Below the pieces are notes generated by a model. That model saw nothing but the letters and a program-made list of their open reading frames with translations, had not been told where the DNA came from and made no database searches. The translations under genes and the position numbers were made by a program. A stretch of 64,000 bases of DNA from Macrostomum hystrix (Eukaryota; Platyhelminthes; Macrostomidae): assembly GCA_950097015.1 (NCBI GenBank), contig CATNEN010000025.1:6872001-6936000 (forward strand), read 5' to 3'. Shown one piece after another: positions 37,566 through 50,300 of the stretch (its first letter is position 1; every line of letters begins with the position of its first letter).

Positions 37566-37898
37566 ATTTAAACATTTAATTGATGATTGCTTAAATCCAT
37601 TTAGTAGGTTATAAAATGAGTAGGGCCTACTAGAATTAAATATGGAGAATTTTTAAGGGTAGCCTAGCTGGGCTAGATTAAATTTATATAAAAATATTCA
37701 TAACAATTATATTAGAAAATAGTGCCAAGCATAAAATATATTTATATTTTGATTCCCACACTTCTGTGCAAATATTTTTACTAGCTAGTTCTTGCAAATT
37801 CAATATCTTTAATACCTTGAATGAAATTTCAGCAGCTATACTTTCTGCTTAGTTTTTTCATATTTTTTTATCTATCTGAGCTGCAACAAACAAACACA

Positions 37899-40800
37899 AT
37901 GATGACTAGCGAGCAGGCTGCAGTGGTGCTGGCAGTTAACGGCGACAGCCAACCAAAGCCTGGGCCAGCTACTGGGGAAGCAGTGCTGTCATTGGAACAG
38001 CAACCAGTTAGTCCCGATGGTATCACTCAGCCATGCCCACAGAGTCCACGCGACAACCGGCGACACATCCAGACTATGGGACTGCCCCCAGCCAGCAGGC
38101 AGCTCGGTGAGCTTCTGTCAAGATTTCCGAGCAGTGTTGAACTCGTTTAAGATCCTCAGTTCTTCAATCACTTCCCTTAATGATGCTTAGTTTTTCAATC
38201 ACTTCTCTTCAAGATACTGAGACTCTCAATCACTTCCCTTCAAGATCCTGAGACTCTCAATCACTTCCCTTCAAGATCCTGAGATTCTCAATCACTTCCC
38301 TTCAAGATCCTGAGACTCTCAATCACTTCCCTTCAAGATCCTAAGACTCTCAATCACTTCCCTTCAAGATCCTGAGACTCTCAATCACTTCCCTTCAAGA
38401 TCCTGAGACTCTCAATCACTTCCCTTCAAGATCCTGAGACTCTCAATCACTTGCCTTCAAGATCCTGAGATTCTCAATCACTTCCCTTCAAGATCCTGAG
38501 ACTCTCAATCACTTCCCTTCAAGATCCTGAGATTCTCAATCACTTCCCTTCAAGATCCTGAGACTCTCAATCACTTCCCTTCAAGATCCTGAGACTCTCA
38601 ATCACTTCCCTTCAAGATCCTGAGACTCTCAATCACTTCCCTTCAAGATCCTGAGATTCTCAATCACTTCCCTTCAAGATCCTGAGACTCTCAATCACTT
38701 CCCTTCAAGATCCTGAGATTCTCAATCACTTCCCTTCAAGATCCTGAGACTCTCAATCACTTCCCTTCAAGATCCTGAGATTCTCAATCACTTCCCTTCA
38801 AGATCCTGAGATTCTCAATCACTTCCCTTCAAGATCCTGAGACTCTCAATCACTTCCCTTCAAGATCCTGAGACTCTCAATCACTTCCCTTCAAGATCCT
38901 GAGACTCTCAATCACTTCCCTTCAAGATCCTGAGACTCTCAATTATTTCTTTTCAAGATCCTGAAATTTTTAATCACTTCCCTTCAAGATCCTGAGACTC
39001 TCAATCACTTCCCTTCAAGATCCCGAGACTCTCAATTATTTCTTTTCGAGATCCTGAGACTCTCAATCACTTCCCTTCAAGATCCTGAGACTCTCAATTA
39101 TTTCTTTTCGAGATCCTGAGACTCTCAATCACTTCCCTTCAAGATCCTGAGACTCTCAATTATTTCTCTTCAAGATCCTGAAATTTTTAATCACTTACCT
39201 TCAAGATCCTGAGATTCTCAATCACTTCTCTTCAAGATCTTGACATTTTCAATCACTTCCCATCAAGATCCTGACATTTTCAATCACTTCCCTTCAAGAT
39301 CCTGAGATTCTCAATCACTTCTCTTCAAGATCCTGAGATTCTCAATCATTTATCTTCAAGATCCTGAGACTCTCAATCACTTCCCTTCAAGATCCTGAGA
39401 TTCTCAATTATTTCTCTTCAAGATCCTGAGACGCTCAATTATTTCTCTTCAAGATCCTGAGATTCTCAATCACTTCCCATCAAGATCCTGAGATTCTCAA
39501 TCACTTCTCTTCAAGATCTTGACATTTTCAATCACTTCCCATCAAGATCCTGAGATTCTCAATCACTTCTCTTCAAGATCCTGAGACTCTCAATCACTTC
39601 CCTTCAAGATCCTGAGACTCTCAATCACTTCCCTTCAAGATCCTGAGACTCTCAATCACTTCCCTTCAAGATCCTGAGATTCTCAATCACTTCCCTTCAA
39701 GATCCTGAGATTCTCAATTATTTCTCTTCAAGATCCTGAGACGCTCAATTATTTCTCTTCAAGATCCTGAGACGCTCAATTATTTCTCTTCAAGATCCTG
39801 AGATTCTCAATCACTTCCCTTCAAGATCCTGAGATTCTCAATTATTTCTCTTCAAGATCCTGAGACGCTCAATTATTTCTCTTCAAGATCCTGAGATTCT
39901 CAATCACTTCCCATCAAGATCCTGACATTTTCAATCACTTCCCATCAAGATCCTGACATTTTCAATCACTTCCCATCAAGATCCTGACATTTTCAATCAC
40001 TTCCCATCAAGATCCTGACATTTTCAATCACTTCCCATCAAGATCCTGACATTTTCAATCACTTCCCATCAAGATCCTGACATTTTCAATCACTTCCCTT
40101 TAAGATCCTGACATTTTCAATCACTTCCCTTCAAGATCCTGAGATTCTCAATCACTTCCCTTCAAGATCCTGAGATTCTCAATCACTTCTCTTCAAGATC
40201 CTGAGATTCTCAATCACTTCCCTAAATGATACTCAGTTTTTCAATCCCTTCTCTTCATGATCGTCAGATTTTCAATCACTTCCCATCAAGATCCTGAGAT
40301 TCTCAATCACTTCCCTAAATGATACTCAGTTTTTCAATCCCTTCTCTTCATGATCGTCAGATTTTCAATCACTTCCCTTCAAGATCATGGGATTTTGACT
40401 CAATATGATATTCCGCAATTCCCAAACACCCAAAAACCTACCGTTCCGCAGGCACTAGCGGTAGAATCTTGGCGCCCACGGAGGAATCCAATCAAATTGT
40501 CAGCGGAAACGGCGGGCTTGTCATCAGTGGCGGCGGTGGCCTCGGTGGGTCGCTACAATCCATGCGTCAGTGGGGCTACAATGCCTACAAGTGCACACTG
40601 CAGATGGTGTCGGAGCGGCTTGGTCGGGCTAGTCGCACCGCAGACCTGGAGACCGAGGCTGCTGTGGCGGCGCTCCGGGAATCTCGTCGACGCTACGCTG
40701 CGCTATTAAATTTGGCAACTGCGCTAACTAAACAATTTCAGGTGCGAACCTAACAATGTAATATATTAATAATTGCTAAAGGGCTGCGGGCAATGGCACA

Positions 40801-42732
40801 ACATTTGGTGACACTAGACCTACAGCCAGCGAGGAGCCAATTCTGCCCATTCCGCTGACTCCTGAGCACACACACAGATACAGGTGTGTACATCTGCCCA
40901 GACTTTCTAATCGTCAGGCAGTGTACATTTCACTATGCCTTCGAGGTTGGCTCTCAAGGGCGTAAATTGCATGACAAGCCCCCAAGCCTTCTCTCCGATG
41001 AATGTGGCCTCACCGTGGAATCGAGCTCAGGGACCTTGGCGCGAGAGGCAAACGCGTTGAACGCTGTGCCACCGACCCCCTTTATGTGTGCTTCTATGTT
41101 CCTAATTATGTACGCCGTCATGTTTAAATGTAGTCATGCTAAGTTTACATTCTTAATTTGAGCTTTCTTCAAACAAAGACAATTGCGATCGATTTGTTTC
41201 ATGTTGGCTATTGATACCAGCCCATGATAACAATCGTTGCAGGCCCTGTGCGACACGCAGCGAGTCATGGCCGACGCATTCATCGATCTGGCTCGCCAGG
41301 AATCGCCAGCTTCAGAATTATCCGTCAGCTTTCAGCAAACTGGCGACAGTCAGAGGGCTCTGCAGCGAAGCGGCGAGCAGCTGCTGGTGGCTCTGCAGAC
41401 CTTCTGCACAGCCCTGTCCACCCTGGTGACGAAGAGCTTCGAGGATACGCTGCACACTGTTAGCTGCTACGAGTTTGCCAGGTGCGATTCTGAACTTGTT
41501 ATAATTATCTAATCATCTACCTCTCTGCCTATGTACCTGTTTGCCTAAAATCTGCCTACCTGCTTGTCTATATCTGTTTATCATTTCATAACACTTGTCT
41601 TTAATTAATAATCTCACCTGACTGTCAGCCTGCCTGGTTACCAACCAAGCAAACAACCAGCCTACCTACCTACCTACCTACCTACCTACCTACCTACTTA
41701 CATACTTACCTACCTACCTATCAACCTACCTACCTATCTACCTTTCTACCTATCAACCTACCTACGGACCTACCTAAATAACTAACTACCTGCCTACCGA
41801 TCTACCTATCTACCTATCTATCTACCTCTCTACCTCTCTACCTACCTACCTATTTACATAAATACCTGCATATCTACATACCTACCTACGTGTCTACCTA
41901 CAAACCAAGCAACCTACCTATCTACCTACTTACCGATCTACCAACCTACATACCTACCAACCAACCTACCCAACCTATCTACCAACTTGCTAATCTACCA
42001 ATCTACCAACCAATCTACTAATCTACCTAACGCCTCCTGCAGAATCGAATTCGACGCCCATCGTGGCGACCTGGACGCCCTGTCGGTGAGGCCCGCCCAG
42101 GGTCGCACAGGCGCCGAGGTAGCCAAAGCGGAGGAGCTGAAACGTCAATACGAGGCCAGGCGACAGAGGTTCGAACAGTTGCGCGAGGATGTGCGGATTA
42201 AACTGCAGTTCCTTGACGCCAATAAGGTTTGACATGTTTACTGTGCTCATACTCAAGGACCTACTAGGAGCAGAATACATCAATTCATAATATTTTCCGT
42301 TTCTCTCAATATGCCATCCCCTGTGCCCAAAGAAGCTAAGAATTTGTTAATCTTACAGAATCACAAAAATATTCAACGATTATCGTCGAGTTGTCTGGGT
42401 GGCCAATTTAGGCATAAACTTTCTGCTTAATTGCTTTAATAAAATCAACATAATTTGGAATAAAGCCTTGTAAAATTCATAAAATTTCCTCCCCAGTGTG
42501 TTTTAGGTAAACATTTTCTAAGAAACGCCGTTTTCCGTGCTCCAACTTCTAGTGGTCATTGCTCCTACAATGCTCACATCATGCGACTTGTACACTAGTC
42601 CTATTATTCTTAATCAAACAGGTTCGAGTGATGCAGAAGCAGTTGCAGCTGTTTCAATCCGCAGTGTCTGCTTACTTCTCAGGCAATCGGGAAGCATTGG
42701 AGGCTGTGATCAATCAGATCAATAAGAAATAA
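37899..42732 (+). CDS. ARFIP2: Arfaptin (AH/BAR domain protein), 5 exons
   Basis: BAR-domain dimer that binds Arl1/Arf-family and Rac GTPases and shapes trans-Golgi membranes. Exons 37899-38106, 40452-40741, 41243-41481, 42043-42226 and 42622-42732 join in frame (phases 1,0,2,0) to 343 residues, close to the usual 341-373. Residues 1 to about 100 are a low-complexity Pro/Ser/Gln/Gly N-terminus. The AH domain follows: SMRQWGYNAYKCTLQMVSER and LGRASRTADLE (arfaptin LGRGSRTVDLE), TQRVMADAFIDLA, STLVTKSFEDTLHTV, RIEFDAHRGDLDALS, IKLQFLDANKV and the C-terminal LFQSAVSAYFSGN. These match vertebrate arfaptins block by block. Two adjacent ATGs open exon 1 (37899 and 37902) and either may be used. AATAAA at 42994 is a candidate poly(A) signal. 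Paralogue 1 versus 2 cannot be decided, and one invertebrate gene may correspond to both. Confidence 0.93.
38150..40400 (+). repeat. 31-bp minisatellite filling arfaptin intron 1
   Basis: About 72 copies of CAAGATCCTGAGACTCTC plus AATCACTTCCCTT. The central part is nearly uniform. Both ends carry diverged units (GATACTCAGTTTTTCAATC, CTTCATGATCGTCAG), and an approximately 60-bp block is repeated near 40215-40375. The array starts 44 bp after the exon 1 donor and ends about 50 bp before exon 2. Confidence 0.97.
40760..41085 (-). mobile_element. SINE type B, near full length, in arfaptin intron 2
   Basis: On the minus strand it starts with a tRNA-like head near 41083 (GGGGTCGGTGGCACAGCG, later GAGCTCGATTCCAC as a B-box-like element). 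It passes through the shared body (CTCAGGAGTCAGCGGAATG, GGTCTAGTGTCACCAAATG) and ends at an AT-rich tail near 40765 (AGCAATTATTAATATATT). It gives the best view of the 5' end of this family. Confidence 0.85.
41635..42035 (+). repeat. CTAC-type tetranucleotide microsatellite in arfaptin intron 3
   Basis: An imperfect (CCTA)n tract with interruptions such as TCTA, TTTA and CAAC. It runs up to the acceptor of exon 4 at 42042, so its pyrimidine-rich strand may serve as the polypyrimidine tract. Confidence 0.95.
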
Positions 42733-43034
42733 TTATGATGGACTCAAAATTCTCTGTTCGTTATTTTGTTTTTTTTGTTTCCACGAAGACACCACGCGGT
42801 GCATGATTACTGGATTACAAAAATAATAGTTTCCGTTTGTTATATTCGAAACAAAACTATTAAGGACATTTATTATTTAATAGCCATGGCATTTTGTGCT
42901 TACTTATATAATTGTCTCTTATTAAATGCCTTTAACTTGATTCAATTACGGTTTATATGAAGACTTATGTTTATCCGGTCACAATTCACGTCTAATAAAC
43001 AAATTAGCTTCATATGTATGAAAACATTATGATT

Positions 43035-45852
43035 TCTTCTTCATTCCCGGTTCATGGATTGCCGATTCGTTCATTCCCAATTCATGAATTGCCGATTCGT
43101 TCATTCTCGATTCATGAACTGACGATTCGTTCATTCCCAATTCATGAATTGCCGATTCGTTCATTCTCGATTCATGAACTGCCGATTCGTTCATTCTCGA
43201 TTCATGAACTGACGATTCGTTCATTCCCAATTCATGAACTGACGATTCGTTCATTCCCGATTCATGAACTGACGATTCGTTCATTCCCGATTCATGAACT
43301 GACGATTCGTTCATTCCCGATTCATGAACTGACGATTCGTTCATTCCCGGTTCATGAACTGACGATTCGTTCATTCCCGATTCATGAACTGACGATTCGT
43401 TCATTCCCGATTCATGAACTGACGATTCGTTCATTCCCGATTCATGAACTGACGATTCGTTCATTCCCGGTTCATGAACTGACGATTCGTTCATTCCCGG
43501 TTCATGAACTGACGATTCGTTCATTCCCGATTCATGAACTGACGATTCGTTCATTCCCGATTCATGAACTGACGATTCGTTCATTCCCGATTCATGAACT
43601 GACGATTCGTTCATTCCCGATTCATGAACTGACGATTCGTTCATTCCCGATTCATGAACTGACGATTCGTTCATTCCCGATTCATGAACTGACGATTCGT
43701 TCATTCCCAATTCATGAACTGACGATTCGTTCATTCCCAATTCATGAACTGACGATTCGTTCATTCCCGATTCATGAACTGACGATTCGTTCATTCCCGG
43801 TTCATGAATTGCCGATTCGTTCATTCTCGATTCATGAACTGACGATTCGTTCATTCCCAATTCATGAATTGCCGATTCGTTCATTCTCGATTCATGAACT
43901 GCCGATTCGTTCATTCTCGATTCATGAACTGACGATTCGTTCATTCCCAATTCATGAACTGACGATTCGTTCATTCCCGATTCATGAACTGACGATTCGT
44001 TCATTCCCGATTCATGAACTGACGATTCGATCATTCCCGATTCATGAACTGACGATTCGTTCATTCCCAATTCATGAACTGACGATTCGTTCATTCCCGA
44101 TTCATGAACTGACGATTCGTTCATTCCCGATTCATGAACTGACGATTCGTTCATTCCCGATTCATGAACTGACGATTCGTTCATTCCCGATTCATGAACT
44201 GACGATTCGTTCATTCCCGATTCATGAACTGACGATTCGTTCATTCCCGATTCATGAACTGACGATTCGTTCATTCCCAATTCATGAACTGACGATTCGT
44301 TCATTCCCGATTCATGAACTGACGATTCGTTCATTCCCGATTCATGAACTGACGATTCGTTCATTCCCGGTTCATGAACTGACGATTCGTTCATTCCCGA
44401 TTCATGAACTGACGATTCGTTCATTCCCAATTCATGAACTGACGATTCGTTCATTCCCGGTTCATGAACTGACGATTCGTTCATTCCCGGTTCATGAACT
44501 GACGATTCGTTCATTCCCGATTCATGAACTGACGATTCGTTCATTCCCGGTTCATGAACTGACGATTCGTTCATTCCCAATTCATGAACTGACGATTCGT
44601 TCATTCCCGGTTCATGAACTGACGATTCGTTCATTCCCGGTTCATGAACTGACGATTCGTTCATTCCCGATTCATGAACTGACGATTCGTTCATTCCCGA
44701 TTCATGAACTGACGATTCGTTCATTCCCGATTCATGAACTGACGATTCGTTCATTCCCAATTCATGAACTGACGATTCGTTCATTCCCAATTCATGAACT
44801 GACGATTCGTTCATTCCCGATTCATGAATTGACGATTCGTTCATTCTCGATTCATGAACTGACGATTCGTTCATTCCCGGTTCATCAACTGACGATTCGT
44901 TCATTCCCAATTCATGAACTGACGATTCGTTCATTCCCGATTCATGAACTGACGATTCGTTCATTCCCGATTCATGAACTGACGATTCGTTCATTCCCAA
45001 TTCATGAACTGACGATTCGTTCATTCCCGATTTATGAACTGACGATTCGTTCATTCCCGATTCATGAACTGACGATTCGTTCATTCCCAATTCATGAACT
45101 GACGATTCGTTCATTCCCGATTCATGAACTGACGATTCGTTCATTCCCGATTCATGAACTGACGATTCGTTCATTCCCGATTCATGAACTGACGATTCGT
45201 TCATTCCCGATTTATGAACTGACGATTCGTTCATTCCCGATTCATGAACTGACGATTCGTTCATTCCCGGTTCATGAACTGACGATTCGTTCATTCCCGA
45301 TTCATGAACTGACGATTCGTTCATTCCCAATTCATGAACTGACGATTCGTTCATTCCCGGTTCATGAACTGACGATTCGTTCATTCCCGGTTCATGAACT
45401 GACGATTCGTTCATTCCCGATTCATGAACTGACGATTCGTTCATTCCCGGTTCATGAACTGACGATTCGTTCATTCCCAATTCATGAACTGACGATTCGT
45501 TCATTCCCGGTTCATGAACTGACGATTCGTTCATTCCCGGTTCATGAACTGACGATTCGTTCATTCCCGATTCATGAACTGACGATTCGTTCATTCCCGA
45601 TTCATGAACTGACGATTCGTTCATTCCCAATTCATGAACTGACGATTCGTTCATTCCCGATTCATGAACTGACGATTCGTTCATTCCCGATTCATGAACT
45701 GACGATTCGTTCATTCCCGATTCATGAACTGACGATTCGTTCATTCTCGATTCATGAACTGACGATTCGTTCATTCCCAATTCATGAACTGACGATTCGT
45801 TCATTCCCGATTCATGAACTGACGATTCGTTCATTCCCGATTCATAAACCGA
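43035..45852 (+). repeat. 30-bp satellite, open in frame on both strands
   Basis: About 94 copies of TCATTCCCGATTCATGAACT plus GACGATTCGT, always 30 bp, so period and frame stay locked. One plus frame (43014-45872, 952 codons, repeating SFPIHELTIR) and one minus frame (43027-45834, 935 codons, repeating MNESSVHESG) are open throughout. Variation sits mostly at CCCGA/CCCAA/CCCGG/CTCGA. A block at about 44341-44820 recurs at 45241-45720 (offset 900). Every unit carries the palindrome TTCATGAA. I treat it as a satellite in the convergent intergenic space, not as a gene. Confidence 0.95.
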
Positions 45853-46374
45853 CGATCCTTCTGTTGCAATAGTTCTAAAGTCTTGGACTTTATCCCATGG
45901 CTCAATATTTTACCAGTTCTCAATTGAGATTTGTTCTCAATTGTGTCTTCTTAGTTATTTTTTGGTCTGATTGTTTTGTTGTGCTTTTTTACCAGTGGTC
46001 TCTCGAAGCGTTTACGCGGACGAACTATTTGGGACTAGCTATACTCAAGTCGTCGTTATCTTTTCAATCATGTACTTAAGTTGTGGGGCCATAAAATGTT
46101 TGTTCTGAATGTAGGCCACGAATTTCAATTTATATAACTGTCCGTTCTCTTACCTATGTCTTCCTGCTTGGCTTTTTTGTATTGTAATTTCATGCATGCT
46201 TTTTCTGTTGTCTGTTCTGTTTTGCTATCGGATAAAATATTATTATCCACATTTTTTGTATTTGATAGTACTTTGTTATATGTTAAAGGGATTATGGAAC
46301 TGAATTTTCCAAGAAATTCGGCGGAAATAATCTGTATGATATTATGGCGAATAGATTCTGAATATGATGTGTAG
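45853..46374. other. Intergenic AT-rich sequence
   Basis: Sits between two repeat arrays. Short open frames (45897-46079 plus, 46156-46374 plus) have hydrophobic, low-information translations and no splice context. No gene is seen. Confidence 0.5.
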
Positions 46375-46990
46375 GATAGGATGATGAGAAGGGATTCTGG
46401 ATGAGATGACGGAGTAGGGATTCTGGATGAGATGACGGAGAAGGAATTCTGGATGAGATGACGGAGAAGGGATTCTGGATAAGATGACGGAGAAGGGATT
46501 CTGGATGAGATGACGGAGTAGGGATTCTGGATGAGATGACGGAGTAGGGATTCTGGATGAGATGACGGAGTAGGGATTCTGGATAAGATGACGGAGAAGG
46601 GATTCTGGATGAGATGACGGAGAAGGGATTCTGGATGAGATGACGGAGAAGGGATTCTGGATGAGATGATGGAGAAGGGATTCTGGATGAGATGACGGAG
46701 AAGGGATTCTGGATGAGATGACGGAGAAGGGATTCTGGATGAGATGACGGAGAAGGGATTCTGGATGAGATGATGGAGAAGGGATTCTGACTCAGACGTA
46801 TAATAATAATAATTGCAGGAGGGCTGCGGGCAGTGGCACATCATTTGGTGACACTAGACCCGCAGCTAGCGAGGAGGCAATTCTGCCCATTTCGCTGACT
46901 CCTGAGCACACACGCACACAGATGACTCAGATGTAGCGGAAGCTATTCTGGATGAGACGACAAAGCAGGGATTGTGGACGAAATGATGGT
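46375..46990 (+). repeat. 26-bp minisatellite interrupted by a SINE
   Basis: About 16 copies of GAGATGACGGAGAAGGGATT plus CTGGAT between 46375 and 46790. They resume as diverged units at 46924-46990 (GATGAGACGACAAAGCAGGG). The interruption at 46801-46923 is a type B SINE. The long minus-strand open frame across the array (46125-46844) reflects stop-free units only. Confidence 0.93.
46801..46923 (-). mobile_element. Truncated SINE type B with target-site duplication
   Basis: The minus-strand element ends in the tail CTGCAATTATTATTATTA at 46801 and is cut at its 5' side near 46923, within the CTCAGGAGTCAGCGAAATG region. It is flanked by GACTCAGACGTA (46789-46800) and GACTCAGATGTA (46924-46935), a 12-bp target-site duplication with one mismatch. 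The structure is that expected of 5'-truncated, LINE-mobilised retroposition into a minisatellite. Confidence 0.88.
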
Positions 46991-47391
46991 TGGAATTATT
47001 TTAAATTAGAAGTTCCATTGTTGTCAACTTTTTTGTCTTCCTTAATTTATAAATTTAAATAAGCAAATTATAATAATCTTTTGATTTCTTTACTAATTAC
47101 TGCATATAGTTTTGTATACCTGTTTCGCTTTTGTCCTCTCTGTCTGGTGTCGGCTGTGCCTGCTTTACTAGCCCGATTGATATTCCCGGCATGTTTACAA
47201 AAGCACAATGATTTTTCCTGCAATTTCATGCTACAGAATAGCTACCAAAAGAAATATACACATTGAATTAGCGCAAGCTGCTTTAATCTGCGCCTTTTGT
47301 TTTATTACAAATTCTGATTGCCAGTCAGTCTTTGCGTCGCTTTTATTTCGTTTTTTACAGTTAGTCAAGCTACTAATAGGCCGTCTGTTGC
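46991..47391. other. 3' flank of the minus-strand 516-residue protein gene
   Basis: AT-rich sequence downstream of the stop codon at 47392. TTTATT at 47301 would read AATAAA on the minus strand and is a candidate poly(A) signal. No further feature is recognised. Confidence 0.45.
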
Positions 47392-50300
47392 TCAAGTAAA
47401 ACCGGCATCTCGCAGCCTCTTCACGTATTCTTCGGACCAGTGCATTAGCAGATTGTTGGCATAGTCCATGCTCTTCTTGGCCAGCCGCAATACTGGACGA
47501 ATCTCCTGGTCCGTGTGCATTACACCGCTGAGCTCGCTTGGCACATCCTGAATGGGGTAAATTATGGCTGCCAACTCTGCATGTATCTGATTTACTGCCC
47601 TACTTATCTTGTCCTCCTATCTTGCAGTAACCTCTGCCAAAAATGCCCTATGCCACCTCACTCCCTGCCCCACCGCACTCTCTGCCCCACCTCACTCCCT
47701 GCCCCACCGCACTCTCTGCCCCACCTCACTCCCTGCCCCACCGCACTCTCTGCCCCACCTCACTCCCTGCCCCACCTCACTCCCTGCCCCACCTCACTCC
47801 CTGCCCCACCGCACTCTCTGCCCCACCTCACTCCCTGCCCCACCTCGCTCCCTGCCCCACCTCAATCCTTGCCCCACCTCAATCCTTGCCCCACCTCAAT
47901 CCCAAACCCACCTCACTCTCTAACCCACCTCAATCCCAAACCCACCTCACTCCCAAACCCACCTCACTCCCTGCCCCACCACAATCTCAAACCCACCTCA
48001 ATCTCAAACCCACCTCACTCCCAAACCCACCTCACTCCCAAATCCAACCTAACTCTCTGCCCCACCTCACTCCCTGCCCCACCTCGCTCCCTGCCCCACC
48101 TCAATCCTTGCCCCACCTCAATCCCAAACTCACCTCACTCTCTAACCCACCTCAATCCCAAACCCACCTCACTCCCAAACCCACCTCACTCCCTGCCCCA
48201 CCTCAATTTCAAACCCACCTCACTCCCAAACCCACCTCACTCCCAAATCCAACCTAACTCTCTAACCCACCTCACTCCTAAACCCACCTACATCCCTATT
48301 AAACTCAATTCTGACTAGCAACTTTAGCTGCAAAAATAGCCATATCTCTATACTCTACCGGTATAGAGACTCGAGCCTTCTTGGTGCCCTGATCCATGAC
48401 CGTCAGCTGGCCAACAATCTTCCGATAGATGTAGGTGAGAATTGTTGCCACCAGTCTAATATTGCGTGCCGCTTTTGGTGTCGTTTGCACCACCATGCCG
48501 TAGTGCTCTGTTTTCAGGTAGAGCTGTAGTGGAAATTGTAATTGTTGTTATTAGCCTAATATCAATTCCTATTTACCTTCCCACCAACATGACAATCCTA
48601 CAAGGGGGTTGTTGCCTAGTGTTTAGAGCTTCGGACCCAAGACTCGAAGGTCGGTGGTTCGATTCCAGACTTCACTGTATTAATTTGTGTCCTTTAGCAA
48701 TAAAGTTAACTCTTCATTGCTTCAGTTCACCCGGCTGTTAAATGTGTACCATCAGGTGGTGGGTTAATTGAGGGTGGGTGTGGCGTCCCCCCAGTCCATG
48801 GACTGAACAGCCGTACGCAGCCTTCAGATGCGCCGAGCAATAGCTGCAGCTGTGCTGTCGGCTGCACATCTGGCCCAATCGGAGCAGGTGTAATATATGC
48901 TTACTAGTATTATTATTACCTACCTACCTACCCACCTGGTGATAATAATGATTTTCAATAGCCTTAAACCAGGCGTTTCGCTCACCGTTTCAACCAGTGC
49001 GCGCATCAGGAACAGGCCGATTAGCAGCATGCGGGCGTCGCAATCTGTTACACGAACTGTTCGACCCTCCTCGTCGAATTCAATCATGCTCTGATTGAAA
49101 ATGTTTGAAATGAGAGTTTAGAAAGCATCTTTGCAGCATCATTGTAAGCAAAACAAAACCTACCTTTTCCATGTCGTAGAAATATCCCTTGGGGAAGCGG
49201 TTCCCGGAGCGAATCAGCTCGAAGGTGCCAGACTTTCGGTGCGTGCCGAGGATACCCTTCGAAGGCTAAATAATAAACAGATGCGCAGATTCGTCTATTT
49301 CTACTAGCAGTAGTGTAGTAAGCAAGGATGAACGCAAAAAGTCTCACCATAATGTCGGTGACCTGAAACACGGTGTTCTCAATGCAATAGGCCAGCTCCT
49401 GAGCAACAACTCGCTCCTCGTCTCTGTTCAATGTCTTCGGCACATTCATCAGCTCCGTCAGTTCGACGGCTTCGTCGCCCATCACCGTGGCGAAGGTGAC
49501 ACTGTAGAGCTGTCCGTCCGGTGTCTTGTAGATGCGGTGAAGGACCTCCAGCATCTCTTTTAGGCGAACATCGAACAAGAAGTCCAACTTCGGTCGGAAT
49601 TTGTTCTGGTTAAGTGGGAGGATGTTTTTGTTGGGAAGGCGTGGATAGAAATAACACCTGACCAGTTTGACCACATGTACAGCCAGTGGCAACAGCCGCA
49701 GTTAAAGTAATGAGGTAATTTATTTTACCTCATTGGTCAATCGGTTTAGCAGGGCTAAGAAGAACGCAGTGTAGGCTAACCGCCGGAGCTTCTGTTGACT
49801 CTCTGAAATAAAAAAATTATAATACTGGAAGTAATGAAAAAGTAAAAAGCATGATTATCACCTATGTTTTCTCAATATTTAAGTAGGTGCGTAACGACTC
49901 TTTACGTGGCTGTGATTCTGTATTCGATTTTGGCGCAAATTTAAACTCACTATTTCCAGGAAATGGAAACGGAACTTGCTCCATTTCATCGTCTGACTTC
50001 GCTGAAATGATTGAATATTAGTATTATATAATTTAAATAGCATGTGTAAAGTGAAAGGTTTTCTGTTTAATTATCCGGTGCAATTTTTACTCACGTTTCG
50101 CCTTGGGCGAGTCCTTCGCCGGAGAAACTGGCTTTTGTGGCGACTCAGTGGATCTAAATACAAAGTACAAACATGAGCATGATTTTCTACTGATTAATAA
50201 TAATGTACTGTGACTATGGCTCCTAAAACTTTCACTTGTACCTGCGTCCGAATTGACAGTAGAGAGATGAAGCATTGAGATGAGACAAGGGAGTGACGAG

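Larger units (their letters stand above)
35134..37898. other. AT-rich region between divergent ZDHHC17-like and arfaptin genes
   Basis: About 2.8 kb with no convincing exon, although the missing 5' exon of the ZDHHC17-like gene should lie here. It holds a GC-rich block at 36750-36900 with GGGGCCCCCCC near 36820, a perfect 21-bp palindrome at 36945-36965, and a tRNA-like remnant at 37500-37565. The plus-strand open frame at 36682-36930 runs through the GC-rich block and shows no known motif. Promoters of both genes are expected but not identifiable. Confidence 0.55.

Noticed and set aside
38150-40400. CRISPR-like regular repeats here and in other arrays
   Set aside because: Units are contiguous with no variable spacers, the genes around are eukaryotic, and no cas genes exist.
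43014-45872. A 952-residue plus-strand and a 935-residue minus-strand protein
   Set aside because: Both are pure translations of a stop-free 30-bp satellite, open on both strands, in a gap between convergent genes. No unique domain, splice context or signal. Kept only as a low-probability finding.
46125-46844. 239-codon minus-strand frame with SSHPESLLRHLIQNP repeats
   Set aside because: Translation of the 26-bp minisatellite and part of a SINE.
47515-48318. Pro/His/Ser-rich proteins in three overlapping plus frames
   Set aside because: A 17-bp repeat without stops opens all frames; it lies in an intron of the opposite-strand gene.
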